DNA from: Cinnamomum chago
Taxonomy: Eukaryota; Streptophyta; Magnoliopsida; Laurales; Lauraceae
DNA length: 64,000 bases
Reading direction: 5' to 3'
Assembly (NCBI GenBank): GCA_038049695.1
Contig: CP142454.1
Span: 16,872,501 to 16,936,500, forward strand
In this document: piece by piece, positions 22,601-35,780 of the stretch
Numbering within the stretch: the stretch's first letter is position 1
How the letters are laid out: each line of letters starts with the position of its first letter
Made by a program: the position numbers and the translations under genes
The notes under the pieces: generated by a model
What the model saw: only the letters and a program-made list of their open reading frames with translations
Database searches by the model: none
What the model was told of the DNA's origin: nothing

Positions 22601-25600
22601 AACACTTAGGACCTATTTGTTTCCATGGAATACATAGGAATTCATTCCCTAAGTGGTTGAAAATGAAGATCAAAGGTGAATATCCAAAAATTACCATAAA
22701 CTAATTTGTCCTCGTGAAATTAAATCAAGGGAAGATGCGAAATGAATACCCTGCCATCACCCTTGCAATTCAAATCCTATGAAAGCCAAGCTCTCATCTA
22801 CATCATCGCCTTATACTCTTCATCCCTTACCCCATATCCTCACCCTTACCTTTTTAATAAATCCTTCAATGCATATGTATTCTATACAAACAAACACGCC
22901 CTTAGCAAAACTGACCAATATAATCCACATAAAAACTCCACACATTATACTGCCGTGCCAACACACATCAGCAGGGAAATAAAAAAAAATGCTACATCCA
23001 CAAGCTAGACAACAAACTAGAAGATGAGCACAACCTTCAGATTTTCAAATCTCTTTTGGTACAGTCTGTTGTATTTCAAGAGATACTTATTCCAACATCT
23101 CAGAAATATTCAGTAGAACCTCCCCAAATGAAAAAATCATACCCAAACTTCCACTGAATGATCAACATTCATTTGATTCCAACTGAATTTTCTAGGAATT
23201 TTGACCTTGGGCTTAACAGAATACCATTCAACCAGCAATGTAAATTGGCATAAAATACTTCAAACATGTATGGCAATGGGTCCCGTTAAACAGGTGACTC
23301 GCCTCAATCCATGCCCATTACGGCCAGGTTTGGTAGTGGTTTTTTCAGGTGTGGGGGGATTTACAGAGACCAGAGTCGAGTTCGCATATTGGCCAGCCCG
23401 CCCAGCCCCACCCATGTATAATTACTTCTTTTATTTTTTGATTTTTGATTGGTTACATGACTTGAGCCCACAACATCAAAGTTGCAATAGTGAGCTCCTT
23501 CCACTGTGCCTTGGCCCCATCTAATAGATTATGAATTTATGATACGTATGTCATATGTAATTATTCAGTTGGTAGAGGACATCTAAATGGGTTAAAGTAG
23601 TGATTTGTGGTTTCAAATTGTCCTACATGCAAGGGAAAATATATAATTTACTTTTTAATATTAAACATTTTAGAATAATTATTATTTATATAACCAAATT
23701 TGACCTGATCCATACCTCTCATAGGATAGGTTTGGCATCACAAAGCATAAACTCATAATGAATCATGTCGGGTATGGGTTGGGGCAGGTTCAGGTTTAGC
23801 CCAATGTGTTCCAGACCTGATCCATAACCATCCCTAATCTATAACATGATCTTAGAATCTACATTACAAATCCCTTTGAACACTAGAGATTTGTTGCTGC
23901 AGACATCATCTCAGTATTGATCTGTATGGTTTGATCAAGATGTTGACTCTGGTCATTTTCTTTCTCTTACAGGACACTCTGAATGTGTAAAATTTGTGAA
24001 GAAATTTAATTTGCCATTATTGGTGAGTTTTTGTTCCTAGTAATTCTACTTGCCATTCAAATATGCCATGTATCAAGCATTACAATAAGGATCTCTGCCC
24101 TTTTGCAGGTTACTGGAGGTGGAGGATACACAAAAGAGAATGTAGCTCGTTGCTGGACAGTTGAAACTGGGGTTCTCTTAGACACAGATCTTCCTAATGG
24201 TAGCATTTTGCCTTATGCATAGGGGATATTCCTGTGCATCCTTCCCTCACCACATGGTGAGGGACAAACTTAATGGGGCCCACCTAGGGATCCACTGATC
24301 ATGAGACTTGTGGGGTATGGGAAGAGACATCTTGGATGAGATGATACATCAAATTTGGGGTCAATCCCATGCCTCTAACCCCTTCATACGTAGCCCACAA
24401 GTTTAATGACTTTATATTAAAGGAGAAATTTTGAACCTCGATCCAACGGTCCAATCCATTTGGATATGTGAAAATTCAATGGGTCTAGAGTACTTAAGGG
24501 GGTTCCATGTGTGTGGATGGTTCGGATTTGTTATAAAGTCAACCCTACTATGTTGTCCCTCACCATAACATAGTGAGGGATGGATGCATATGATATTTTC
24601 CTATATATATATTTTTGTGCAGACAAACTTAATGGGACCCACCTAGGAACCCACTTATCATGGGACTTGTGGGGGATGGGAAGAGACATCTTGGATAAGA
24701 CCATATATCAAATTTGGTGTCAATCCCATGCCTCTAACCCTTTCATCCATAGCCCACAAATTTAATGACTTTATATTAAAGGAAAAAATTTGACCCTCAA
24801 TCCAATGGTTCAATCCATTTGGATAGGTTAAAATTCAATGGGTCTAGTGTACTCAAGGGGGTTCCATGTGTGTGGATGATTCGGATGTGTTATAAAGTCA
24901 ACCCTACTATGTTGTTCCTCACCATAATATGGTGAGGGATGGATGCACATGAATATTTCCCATATATATATATATGTTGAACCTTTTCTTTTAATCTTTG
25001 AAGTAGATAATAAAGGAGAAATTCTATGATCCTTGACTTGAAGATATGTATGGTATCCTTAGGCCTTGAGTATGTAGAAGTTGGTCCATCATTTAGTGAT
25101 ACTGGCTGCTAATATGTTTGTGCCCCTTGGCTGCTAATATTTAGTGATACAGTTTCTTGAGCAATTCAATACATCGTCATCATTAAAAAAACAAAAAAAA
25201 AATTGTATGTGCTCCTTGGTGGATACACCATTCCCAAAAATCTTTCTAGCGGGACTGTCAACCCTATTTCTATCAGATAAATGGTTAGGAAATATAGCAC
25301 ATTTTTCACCTTCAATAGAGACGGGCCAAATATAGGGTGGTAGGATCTTCAAATCTAGGTTCTTTTTGCCGCATGGTCTACAAAAGATGTGTGCTCATCT
25401 GATCAATGGACCATGGTCTCTGCATGTACAAACTCAAGATTAAAGGATGTAGTTTCCTCAGATTCAGTTGATTTTTTTTTTCATTTGTATCACTATTGTT
25501 CCAAGTTGGAATATCTGAATGGCATGCTGACAGAGGTTTCTTACATATTTTCTTCTATGATTCTTGGTGTTCGTTAACCTTTGGTGTTCTTCATGGGGTG

Positions 25601-26194
25601 CTCAATTTAATTTTGAAATTGGGATTGTATCTCAAGCTATATGTTCACTTTTGTTAAAAAATCTGGTGTGAGATGTATGTTCAGCTTGATGCTTGGTGTG
25701 AACAATATTTGAATTATATCTTGCGCATATTCTGTGATGGATTTAAAGTTTGAGGTGATGTGTTTGTTCCTAATTATCTGTTCAATGGACTGTTTCTTGA
25801 GGCCATTGTTGTGTTGTGAGGCAGTTATAGCCTTCGGCCACAACAAATGTTCTGTTTACTACACTTCAATGTGTTCATTACTCAAATATGTATATATATA
25901 TATATATATACAGTTTACTGCACATCTGTTTGTACAGACAAACAAGCTTTCTAAGCCCCGTTTTACTTTACCCCCTTGTCCAACTCTAACATATGTAACC
26001 TCGTCCGAAACTCAAGGAATGGAACTTACATTGATACACAATATAAGCAAGTAATTTATTTAGTTTGGATGGACTATATGATTTTTGTTCCCTGATTATG
26101 TATATTATCATCTGATGTTTGGTCTATAAAAGTGGGGCCCATGAGTTGATCATCCAAAATGATTTGACAGCCCAACAGAGAATTAACCATTCCC

Positions 26195-26241
<47 letters not shown>

Positions 26242-29200
26242 TGCAGGCACGCACACATCTTATCGTATCAGTATTGGTACCAGAGCATTCTTGGTACTTC
26301 TTGTGCAATGGTTTGGCAGGTTTTATAATGTTGGTAGTTGGTACTGATGGCTTTATCAGGCAGTAGCAAACCAATCTCTGCTGTCATGACTAAAATGTAT
26401 TATTATGTATCAGTTTGTTTATATACCTTGAATCTTTTTTTGTATTTTGGAATATATAAAATGTCTGAAAATAGAAATCTCTATAATTTAACATCGGTTG
26501 CATTTTCCGGGCTACATTTACCTATGTTTTAGTAGTCTCCATATGCCTGACACTGCTTGTGTTAATGATCTGATTAGTCCCTACCATTCATGACTAGTCT
26601 CAAATAAGGGTCTGTTATTGGTTAATATTGAAATAGCCATAATACTCATTTAGCAGATCTCCCATTCCATCACTTGCGTGAATACAAGTTAAAAAATTGA
26701 TGAAATGAATTAGATGCCCCATCGTTAAAATACCCTACAAATTTACATTTTGCCTTTCTACTTCTTTTTAACAATCTCCATTCATAAATCATAATATATA
26801 TATTGCCTATGTTTTTCTCATACATATTCGAAGGAGGTCAGGTAGGTTGACAGCTTGCACAAAACTCGTCACAACTAAAACATGAACTCTGAGAACAAAA
26901 CAGGATTCTTGTAGCTGACCCCAACATAGTTGGGACAAGGCTTTGATGATGATGATTACGTATTTCACAACCTTCTACATACAAGAACCCAAGTTTTTCA
27001 TGGGTCTTAAGTTATCTGTATAGTTCTAACTAAAGATAAAAGACTTTGTTCACATGGAAGCCGTTGGTGGAGCAGAAAGACGACTCTTCATTTAACTGCA
27101 ATAGATTAAAAATGGAAAATCTCAAAAAGAACTGCACTCATGATTAAAAATGTACCAAAATGATTTACCTCTTTCTCTTATGGGTATATGGACAAGAATG
27201 GGAGGGGTTTCACAAGAGACTGGTTCTTAAGGTCTGTGATAGATGGTTTCTGGCTGGATAAGTCGGGAATTGGGGTCTGCTGTTGACCATTTGTAGAGGC
27301 TGGGTGATGGGTTCAGATGGGCTGAGCTATGTTCACAGGGAGTTGGTAATTGCACTTTTTGCTGAAAACTCGTACACCAGTTTAAGATGATGTTAGAGGA
27401 TTGGGCAATGGGCTGCCAATGAGGTGGTGAGTAAAGTTTTATATGGTGATCAGTAGGAGTGGTAGCAGGCTGTTGAGTTGGGGTTGTGCATTGGATTGGG
27501 TTTTAATGGGGAAACTTATGGGTGGTGTTGGGTTAATGGTGTTGAAAAAGGTGGTGGCAAAACCGTGATGCATTTGGTGCCTAAATTAAACCTCAGCAGA
27601 CCAAAATGAAAAAAGATCCGGAAAAAAGAATCCAATTCAAAAGGTCCCAATTTTAAAAAATGAGCCAAGAAATTACTTTTTTGAAAAACGAAAGAGCCAA
27701 TAAATCGAAGAACGCCAAGAGGGTGTGAACCAGTATGGCTTTGAGAAAGGAAGAGATTTGAGTGCATCTGAATGTTTCTAAGGGTTGGTTGTAGGTTGAA
27801 ATCTTTTAATTTCCTGCTTAATGATGGAAATAAAGCAAAATGTCCGAGGGAGAGGTGAAATCCTTTCATTTCCAGGCTTAATGATGGGAATAAGAACAAA
27901 AGAAGCTTGGTACCATCATTTGTGTTTAGTTGGTAAATACTTGCGTTTTGGTAGTTGTCTTGTTTGTTCACGAGGGTTACTTTGTTTGGCCATGTATAGC
28001 AGGCTAGTTCTTTTTGCTTTCTTCTGAACCTTGCTGCCTTTTCTGTTTCGGTGCAACAAAGTTTAATCTACCATTTTCAGAAAAGATAAAAAAAGAAACC
28101 CAAAAGGAAAAATTGATCATTTTGTGTTTGCTTTTCTTTCAGAAATTCCAGAAAATGAGTATATTAAATATTTCGGCCCTGATTATTCGTTGAAGATCCA
28201 GAATGGGAATATGGTAAGGCATTTTTTGTTTCTTGGAAACTCTCGCAACAAAATTATGCATGCATGTTCAAGAACTTACCCCGCTCAGAAGCAGATGTTT
28301 GATTATTACATTTGATGTCTCGGTTGGCCAATTACCCAGTGAAGCAAGTCAACTCTAGATTTGGAGATCGGCAGGTTCTTGAACACCTTGTATAAGTATC
28401 TTACAGTTTGTGACAACCGTTACATTCTTCTCATTCCTTTGCTTATTTGTGCTTATATGTTCCCAGGAAAATTTGAATAGCAAGACATATCTCAGCACAA
28501 TTAAAGTGCAAGTTCTGGAAAGCTTACGGTGCATCCAACATGCCCCTAGCGTACAGATGCAAGAGGTCAGATTGCCTAAACCTTTAAACTGGAAGGTTTT
28601 CAAGCATAGTTTCAAATTTGGACAATATGATAGGTTATTGTCCTGTCTGAGGTTTTCAAGAACAGTTCCAAATTTGGATGATATGATGTGTATTGTCTTG
28701 TCTAGATTAGGTTTGGACCTTAATTATATGGTCCGATATTACCATTTAAAAGAAAAAATCATATGATCTGATAGTTCATGCACCACCTTGACTGAAAACA
28801 CTGGCCAATATTGTCAGAAATGGTTAATACTGCCCGATTGTATTGGCACATCCATTTTTTAAGCTCTTATTTGCTCTGATATGTGAGATATTAAGCATTC
28901 AGGCATGGAGTTGATTTTTTCAGTTGCTGTAGGATCTCTTCTTTTCATGTGTTTCACTATTCCCTTTAATTATTACATCTCCCACATATATCTGTTAATA
29001 ACAGTAACACCAAAAGCTCAAGCTGTCAGTGTTTGGCATAGCAATTTATATCAACACCCCCCCTTGACCGGGAAGCCATTCAAATTCGAAACCCAACAAA
29101 CAGACGGAACAAACAGACATATGGAGGTAACATGCTTCCAAGTGGTTTCGAACTCGTGATCTGGCATTGATCCATGTTAATGACCAGTAACACCAAAAGC

Positions 29201-32200
29201 TCAAGCTATTAGTGGACGGCATAACAATTTATATCAACAATGTCTTCTAGTGTTTCTTTTTATAAAGCTTAGACAAAAAGTGTTTCCTTTTCAAATAAAT
29301 TATTCTTAGATATATGGGTCTTGTGAGGGTGACTATGATGCAGGACAGACCTGCGGCCTACAAGTGGGGCCCAAGACAGTTATGAGTTGTAATTAGGATA
29401 GTTTATAATTTGATTTGTTTCCTAGTTTAATTGTTAGTCTTAGCCTCTAAGGTTTCTTTTCTTATTTATAGATGAGCAATGTAGAGATTAGATCTCAAAG
29501 TTCAGAAGATTAATGATATTTGTGTGGGTTTTGTTCCCTTTGAGATGCGTCCTCGTGTGATAGTCTTTGTGGAGACCTTTATTGTGTTTTGACACTTTTC
29601 ACACAAACCCTAACCATAAGGTCCTTCATCAGACTATTACCCCTTTGCAATAGTAACTAAGAAGCTAGAACCAGGTTGAATCAAATGGGCCTCTGAATAT
29701 TTGATGGATGCTGGGTTAGTGGTGCACACTTGGGCGACCATCTTAATTTTATTTATAGTAATAAAAATCTCAGAATTATGAAAAAAACCGTGCTGTTAAA
29801 GTTAATTAGAAATCAGCCCCCTCCTCTCTGCAACCCCAAAGCTGGGTGACAAAACATCACACAACTGCTCCTTGGTCACTGCCTCTATGAGAAAGTTTGC
29901 AATATGATCCTCTGTACTAGTATAATCTAACTGTAATTCTTTCTTCACGATGCTTTCTCTGATGAATTCCAATCGACCTCGTTGTATTTGGTAATCTCAT
30001 GATACACTGAATTGTTAACAATATGAAGCATAGAAGTGCTTTCACAGTATGAAATCATAGGTCCACTCGTTTTGAAGCCTAACTCTTGTAGAAGTATCAG
30101 CTATAACACTTCGCAACGTCCATAGGTCATAGCTCGATGTTCAACCTCAACACTTGATCACATAATAACTGGCTGCTTCTTGGTGTTCAGTGAGACCAAA
30201 TTTCCACCAGCAAGTATGCAATGTCATGTAGTCAATCTCCTATCTGTCTTGGAACTTACTGGATTAGCATCTGTATGCTTCCACATTTAAATGAACATGA
30301 CAAGTGTACACTGTGTGCTGGTGCTTCCTTTAAATATTGAAAAATCCTAGGGACTGCTGCAAGATGTCTAATTTGTGGAGTATGTATGAACTGACTCAAT
30401 ACTTACAATGTATGATTTCTATCCAAGTGATAGTAAGATAAATTAACTTCCCAACAAATCTTTGATATGCACTCTGAAGTTTGAACATGAAGCAACTCGC
30501 TACTTCCAGAATGTAGACCACAATTCTGTTTGATAGGAGTTCCAACTAGGTCTGCACCTAGTATTCTTGTACTCAAGCAAATCTAATGTGTACTTTATTC
30601 TAGTGACTTCAGGTCCTAGCAGATATTTCAATCTCCAAGATCCTCAGCTTCAAATTCCTTTTCCAGATAGGCATTTAGACCCTTCATTTCTTTTTCATCA
30701 CCACAATCTCATCCACATTGACAACAAGCATAGTGTCTTTGCTTCTTTGCACATATACTATATGATCGGCTTGACACTTTTTATACCCTTACACAATATA
30801 GCTATAATAAACCTGTCAAACCAAGCATGAGGTGACTGGTTCAACCTTCATAAGGCGTTCTCTAACCTACAAACTTTCCTTCTTGTCCTTCTAATACAAA
30901 TCCAGGTAGCAGATTCATATAGACTTCCTCTTGTAGGTCACCATGAAGAAAAGCATTGTTTTCATATAACTGGTACAAAGGCTAAGAAAAATATGCCGCT
31001 ATGGACCCTTAAATAGCTATTGGAGAAGTAACAATACCCCAAGACTCTGTTAATCATTCTGCCACTAGTCTTCCTCTATACCTCTGAATAGACCCAGCTG
31101 ATTAACCCAAACCCACTTGTAAATTGTAATCCACTGTATGCTCTCCTGCTGGAAGATCTGTTAAGCTCTCACATACGATGCTTTTCAAGAGCCTACATCT
31201 CATCAACCACAGTATCTTTCTGCCTAGAATGATTGTCAAAAAAATGTAGGTATGCATTTAGATGATAGTTGTGAAGCAAATGCACTGTGTCTGACAAGCT
31301 GAGAGGTGACAGAATTTTGAATGGTGCCTGAATAACACATGATCGTGTATCCTATGCGATGCAATGGGAAGATCAAGATCAGAAGCCGATTGAAGAGAGT
31401 TACCTTAAGGTATGGCTGAATCCAAGACTTCTGTTGATAATGGGGCAGTTGAAAACAATGGTCTTGTCTTCTTTTTCCAGCTAGAATACACCTGCAACTG
31501 CTGGAGTTTCTGAAGTTGTCATTTTCTCGAATTATCCTTGTTGAATATCTAATTCAATGAAGGGTTTCGAATATGATGGAGGCCGCACAGATCAAACTAC
31601 TGAATGAAATCTCCCTTTGACTGCCTGTCTGAATCTCTTTGCTTTGTAGAGAATAATAGGGAACATCTTCATTAAATGTTACACCCATAGGGACGAGCAA
31701 TCTCCAATTTTTTTTCCAAGAAGGTTACAGCTGTATACTTGAATAACCAATAAAGATACACTTTTAGAAATGCAAGTCTTAGAACTTCCTTGAATTCAAT
31801 TACATGAAAATAATGTTCACCATAGGGTGAGGGCAACATAGTGGGGCCAACTTTATGATCCATTCGAGCTATTCACACAGACGGGCCGTCCTGAATTGCA
31901 CTGAATCCATCGAGTTTTCACCGATCTGAATGGACTGGTCACTGGACGTTGGATCGAGGGTCAATTTTTTTATTTAATATAAAGTCGCTAAACTTGTAGA
32001 CCACAGATGAAGGGGTTAGAGGCATGTGATTGAACCCAAACTTGATTTTGGGTCCATCCAAAATGTCTCTTTCCATCTCCCAATAAGCACACACACATAT
32101 ATAAGGAGGTGCTCCTGTGAGAGTATCTCTCACCTTAATATGAGAGATAGAGGTGGGAGCCCTCAGATTTAAGTTGTTGGCATTGGATATGGATGTGAGG

Positions 32201-32254
32201 GCCCCCACCTTATCTCTCATAGTAAGGTGAGAGTATCTCTCATACGACCATCTC

Positions 32255-32310
<56 letters not shown>

Positions 32311-34391
32311 GGAGAGAAGTGCTAATGTACAAGCTTCCCTTATAGCCTTACGGTACAAGCCGCCTAGTGGGGGCCCACTAGAGACCCCCATCATGAAATA
32401 AGGGGGGATCGAAAGATCCAGGTGGGGCCGACCTAGATATCAAATTTGAAGTCAATCTAATACCTCTAACCCAGTCATCCGTGATCCACAAGTTTAACAG
32501 CTATAAATAAAACAATAAAATTGACCTTCCGTCCAACGGTTCACTCCATTTGGATCTATCAAAACCCGGTGGAACCTGTGTAAATAGGAGGGGTGGGTTT
32601 GGATGGTCCAATGAGAAGTGCTCTTGTACAAGCCTTCTCTTACGGTCTTACGGTACAAGCCACCTCATGGGGCCACCTACTAGTCTATCCAAGCGGATTG
32701 CGGCAGGACCGCACCGGGTGATGACCTTTTAGTGTTGTGTTCTCTTATTCAATGTATCATGGATAAGTTTGGGTCGCCTGATACTGGAACTCAATAAAAT
32801 AAAGTGAGGCTTCCAATTGAGGGGGGCCCCATCAGCCACCAGGGCTGCACGTCAGCCTGCGTGTGATTTGCACAAAAGGGCTGCACGTCAACCTGCGTGT
32901 GATTTGCACAAAATCTGGAATTAAGCAGATGGCTGATGTGGCACCTCCTGATTGGTAGCCTCACCTATCTAGTGAGTCCCAGCCTAAGTGATCCAAACTA
33001 ATTTTGAGTAAGCATGAGTGGGTTGGGTTTATCATTAATGAGCCCATTGCAGGGATTTTAGAAAAAGGACGTTTGTTCTCACTTTTTTTAGTGGAAGATA
33101 CAAAACAGTTCACTTACAAAATCTATATCATAATCTGCTTCATCATTGTATTTGCATTTGACAGGCCTTAGGCACTAGATGACCCAAGACATCTATTACT
33201 AACATAGACCCAGATGCAGTCCAAACTGACAATGCCCCAATCCAGTTTGCATTTAAGCCCTCTAGGTGTGAACCTACCTTAGCATGAAAGTAGCACTCGA
33301 CTCAACGTGCATTTCTTAAAAATAGATTATAAAAGATTAGAGATGATGAGTGGCGATGAATAGTGTGAATGTAGCACTTGACTATATATAATGTAGGGAA
33401 AATCATTTGTTTCCACGTATAACTAGAGATCAAACAATCATCAATATGTCCACAAGCAGAAGATGTCAGAAAGGCTCAAAATTCAGAAAACCATAGTAAC
33501 CTAACAGGAGAGCTAATCATATTCTGCACGGGGGGAAAGGAACAAAAAATGCATTAATTGCATTGTTTAAGCATTTTTTATATGACCATAAAACAAACAC
33601 TAATCCATTCTAGTTACTCTCTGTGGAATAACTGTTTGTTACAAATGTGGACTCCACATTTCATTTCTGCAAGATGTTCACTTTGATCAGTATTGGACGG
33701 TTTTTTACAATTAATGCGAATTTGGGGTATTCTATATTGCAATTACAACTGGATTATTATTCTGGTTGATTCAAAAGATAGTGCACAACTGGTTTTGATA
33801 GTTGGTTTTCATATAGTGACTACTTTGTTGCAGGTTCCACCAGATTTTTATATCCCGGATTTTGATGAAGATGAGCAGAACCCTGATGAAAGAGTTGATC
33901 GTAAGTGAAAAAAATCATCATTAATCATTTACCTTTTTAGGACCCCATTCAGGTTCCATAATTATTGTTATCCGGTGAGTCTTGAGCATTCTTTGCATCC
34001 CTCATAAAGTGATTATCTGGAGAGTTCATGACATTCCCCCATATGGGCTTTTGAGAGGGAGAATATTCAGGTTTTGAGTCTTTCTTTCAGTCAACTATTG
34101 GGAATGTCTAAATGCTTGTTACACCGAGCTTGAACGTGAACTCAGTTTAAAATGGATCTAGAGGGGCCTTTGCGCTTCTTTTTTTTTTTTTCACATGTAC
34201 TTCATTTTCAGTTCAATATTTTTTTTTTTTGATTTGTTGCATGCACTAAATGGATTATCCAAACATCTCTCTTATTCTTTACGGAACTTGGTGATATTTC
34301 AGAGCATACTCAGGACAAACAAATTCAGCGGGATGATGAATATTATGATGGTGACAATGACAATGATCAGCACATGGAGGATGCATTGTAA
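16687..34391 (+). CDS. Class I (RPD3-type) histone deacetylase, HDA9 orthologue
   Basis: Exons: 16687-16726, 18783-18895, 19024-19141, 19340-19414, 19520-19739, 19857-19920, 21997-22089, 22187-22295, 23973-24022, 24109-24199, 28143-28213, 28467-28565, 33834-33900 and 34303-34391. All phases agree and give 432 aa, close to Arabidopsis HDA9. It is a zinc-dependent enzyme that removes acetyl groups from histone H3 lysines in nuclear co-repressor complexes; Arabidopsis HDA9 acts with POWERDRESS in flowering and senescence control. The catalytic set is complete: H137/H138 (GGLHHAKK), zinc ligands D173 and H175 (DIDVHHGDG) and D262 ([10 protein letters not shown]), and Y301 (GGGGYT). The C-terminus is acidic ([29 protein letters not shown]), the hallmark that separates HDA9 from HDA6 and HDA19. 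The gene is intact but stretched to 17.7 kb by transposons in introns 6, 8, 10 and 12. It converges on the HD2 pair downstream. Confidence 0.96.
20680..21110 (-). pseudogene. Ty1/copia gag remnant, antisense in HDA9 intron 6
   Basis: On the - strand, broken frames read [34 protein letters not shown] and [20 protein letters not shown], then [15 protein letters not shown]-like sequence. This is the order of motifs in the gag region of plant copia elements (NGxNYxxW ... LGYIDG ... W...N..V..WI.NSM ... AKE.W). Several stops and frame shifts show it is dead. No LTRs were recognised nearby. Confidence 0.65.
22604..22911. mobile_element. MITE with 'cttaggacctatttgtttcc' type ends in HDA9 intron 8
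   Basis: The left end is answered by the reverse complement of 'aaacaaacacgcccttag' at about 22889-22907, giving imperfect inverted ends. The interior matches 13660-13925. Non-coding, about 308 bp. Confidence 0.55.
24225..24970 (+). mobile_element. Tandem dimer of a MITE in HDA9 intron 10
   Basis: Two copies (about 24225-24602 and 24621-24970, offset 359 bp) share over 300 bp at high identity, with 'acaaacttaatggg', 'acccac(t)', 'gggaagagacatcttgga', 'catgcctctaacc' and 'ttaatgactttatattaaa'. The first copy has both subterminal inverted repeats ('catccttccctcacca' and 'tagtgagggatggatg'). The second lacks the left one. Related copies lie near 31806, 32310 and 35950. Confidence 0.75.
26914..26955 (+). 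repeat. 3' end of a retroposon (SINE or LINE tail)
   Basis: 'gtagctgaccccaacata', 'gttgggacaaggcttt' and then (GAT)n resemble the widespread plant retroposon 3' end in which 'ccaaatagttgggactaaggctttg' type sequence precedes a simple repeat. The upstream body was not recognised. Confidence 0.35.
29336..29631. mobile_element. Solo LTR (296 bp) with target duplication GACTA in HDA9 intron 12
   Basis: It begins TGATGCAGGACAG and ends GGTCCTTCATCA (TG...CA). Identical GACTA flanks it at 29331-29335 and 29632-29636. The middle has a TATA-like 'cttatttatag' and a leader-like stretch, as in copia LTRs. Its first eight bases match the solo LTR at 38834-39204, so the two may be one family. Confidence 0.8.
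29850..31235 (-). pseudogene. Ty1/copia pol (RT to RNase H) relic, antisense in HDA9 intron 12
   Basis: Read on the - strand from 31235 downward, broken frames give ALEK..TWEL...[52 protein letters not shown], then TKKQPVI...[12 protein letters not shown] and [16 protein letters not shown] with a closing [18 protein letters not shown]. These are the reverse transcriptase and RNase H landmarks of copia polyproteins, in the right order. Many stops and frame shifts make it non-functional. It lies opposite to HDA9 transcription. Confidence 0.85.
31806..32100 (-). mobile_element. Reverse-oriented copy of the intron 10 MITE family
   Basis: Reverse-complement matches to the 24225-24970 family include 'caccatagggtgaggg', 'gttggatcgagggtcaa', 'taatataaagtcg' and 'gatgaaggggttagaggcatg'. 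Inside HDA9 intron 12, just beyond the copia relic. Confidence 0.65.
32110..32245. mobile_element. Short hairpin MITE in HDA9 intron 12
   Basis: 'gagagtatctctcacctta' with 'gagatagaggtgggagccctc' at 32118-32164 is inverted at 32196-32241 ('gagggcccccaccttatctc', 'aaggtgagagtatctctc'). Arms are about 46 bp around a 30-bp loop. An (AT)n tract and a (GA)n tract follow to about 32310. Confidence 0.6.
32310..32680 (+). mobile_element. Further MITE of the same superfamily with 'acggtacaagcc' repeats
   Basis: 'gccttacggtacaagccgcct' near 32344 recurs as 'gtcttacggtacaagccacct' near 32645. Between them lie 'tacctctaacccagtcatcc', 'ccacaagtttaacagc' and 'gtccaacggttcactccatt', the core shared with the 24225, 31806 and 35950 copies. 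Non-coding. Confidence 0.55.
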
Positions 34392-35610
34392 ATGTTCTGG
34401 TGTGGTTTCTTTTGTCATGGGATATAGTTACTGAATTCTGTAGGTAGAGAGATGCGGCTATGGAATTTTGTTACCGATTGTTCATTTCTGAATTTCTGTT
34501 GTAAGTATAATCCATCATATTTGTTTTGTTCTTGGAGCTTGCACCTTCTTTTCCACTCGGCACTGAGAAAAACTCGGAGGTTTTGTTTGTACTATTTGTT
34601 ACCAAGCATGCCCTAAGGCTAGCTGCTGTCTGTCTCAGTCTTGCGGTACCTCTGAAAGGTAACTCTTTACCTATTTAAAATCCATCTCTGCACCCTCCTT
34701 CAATCTATTACAAATTGATGTGACCTGATCTACTAATGGAACATGATCTGAACCCTTAATGCGTGGGTGCTTCTGTGGATTACTGGTCTCCTCCCGTAGG
34801 CTGGGTGAAAATAGATTTTGACGGGTCAGTTAATTTCGAAAACAATATCACTAGCATCGCCTTGAATTATTTGCATCCATGATGATTATGTTCTGAGAGG
34901 TTTCTGGGGGAGAAATGGGTTCACTAACCCTCTGCAAGCTGAGCTTAATACTATTTGTTTCGGGAATCGAGCAGAGTATATATCTGTTAGGGTGTGTGTA
35001 TAAAATCATCATTGAGCGGGATTGCTTATTATCATTTGGCACCCTCGAAAATTTAGGCTTATTTCTCCTGGGTCTTATTATGATTATCTCAAAATGCCAT
35101 AACTGCTCATTTGCTTATGTTCATATTCAGGATTCAAAGGCATCGGAAGCCCATTCAGGGTTTGGGCTTTCAACTGTCACGTCATAATAAGAACAGGAAA
35201 AAGAGCGGGGGTGCCACTCCACAGAAACAATGGATATTAGACCTACACTACACTACTGGATCCGGGGAAAAATAGAAAACATTTAAGAAAACTCAGTATT
35301 TTCCTTTTGCATGCTTGGCCTACTTTACTGGCCACGGGGAATTATTTTATCTATGATCCCTGGGCAGTATGGTGATTGTCCATGGAGACTTCTCTATATA
35401 TTCTCTAATTAGAAAAAAGAAAAAAAGAACTTGTCATTGGACCGACAACACTATAGTTCACAGTTGATATAAAATATAACGAGAAATAAAAAGAGAAAGA
35501 AAAACCTCAAATTTCCCCTAATGAAGCTTTTTCATCATTTAAGGGCCCTATTGTATGAGATTGAATATGTATGCACTTCATAGTAAAATGGGTTGAATTG
35601 AGATAGGACT

Positions 35611-35780
35611 TTGACTTTCCCGGATTTGAATTTCTACAGTGGATTAGTCTGACACCTTGACATTTGTAGGAATTGAATTAATGACCAGATACTCATTGAC
35701 TTTCCCGAGATTTGAATTTCTACCGTGGATGAGTATGACACCTTGACTTTTGTAGGAATTGAATTAATGACCAGATATTC
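35611..35780. repeat. Two-copy tandem repeat of about 85 bp
   Basis: 'ttgactttcccg' and 'atttgaatttctac', then 'gacaccttgac' and 'tgtaggaattgaatta', occur at 35611 and again at 35696. Identity is high, which indicates a fairly recent local duplication. Confidence 0.85.

Noticed and set aside
27516-27971. 151-codon - strand ORF in HDA9 intron 10
   Set aside because: Low-complexity, Phe- and Leu-rich, built partly from a local repeat near 27800-27890; no recognisable motif or splice context.
31939-32394. 151-codon - strand ORF
   Set aside because: Made of MITE sequence plus (AT)n and (GA)n repeats; the repeated Tyr-Ile stretch is the microsatellite read in frame.
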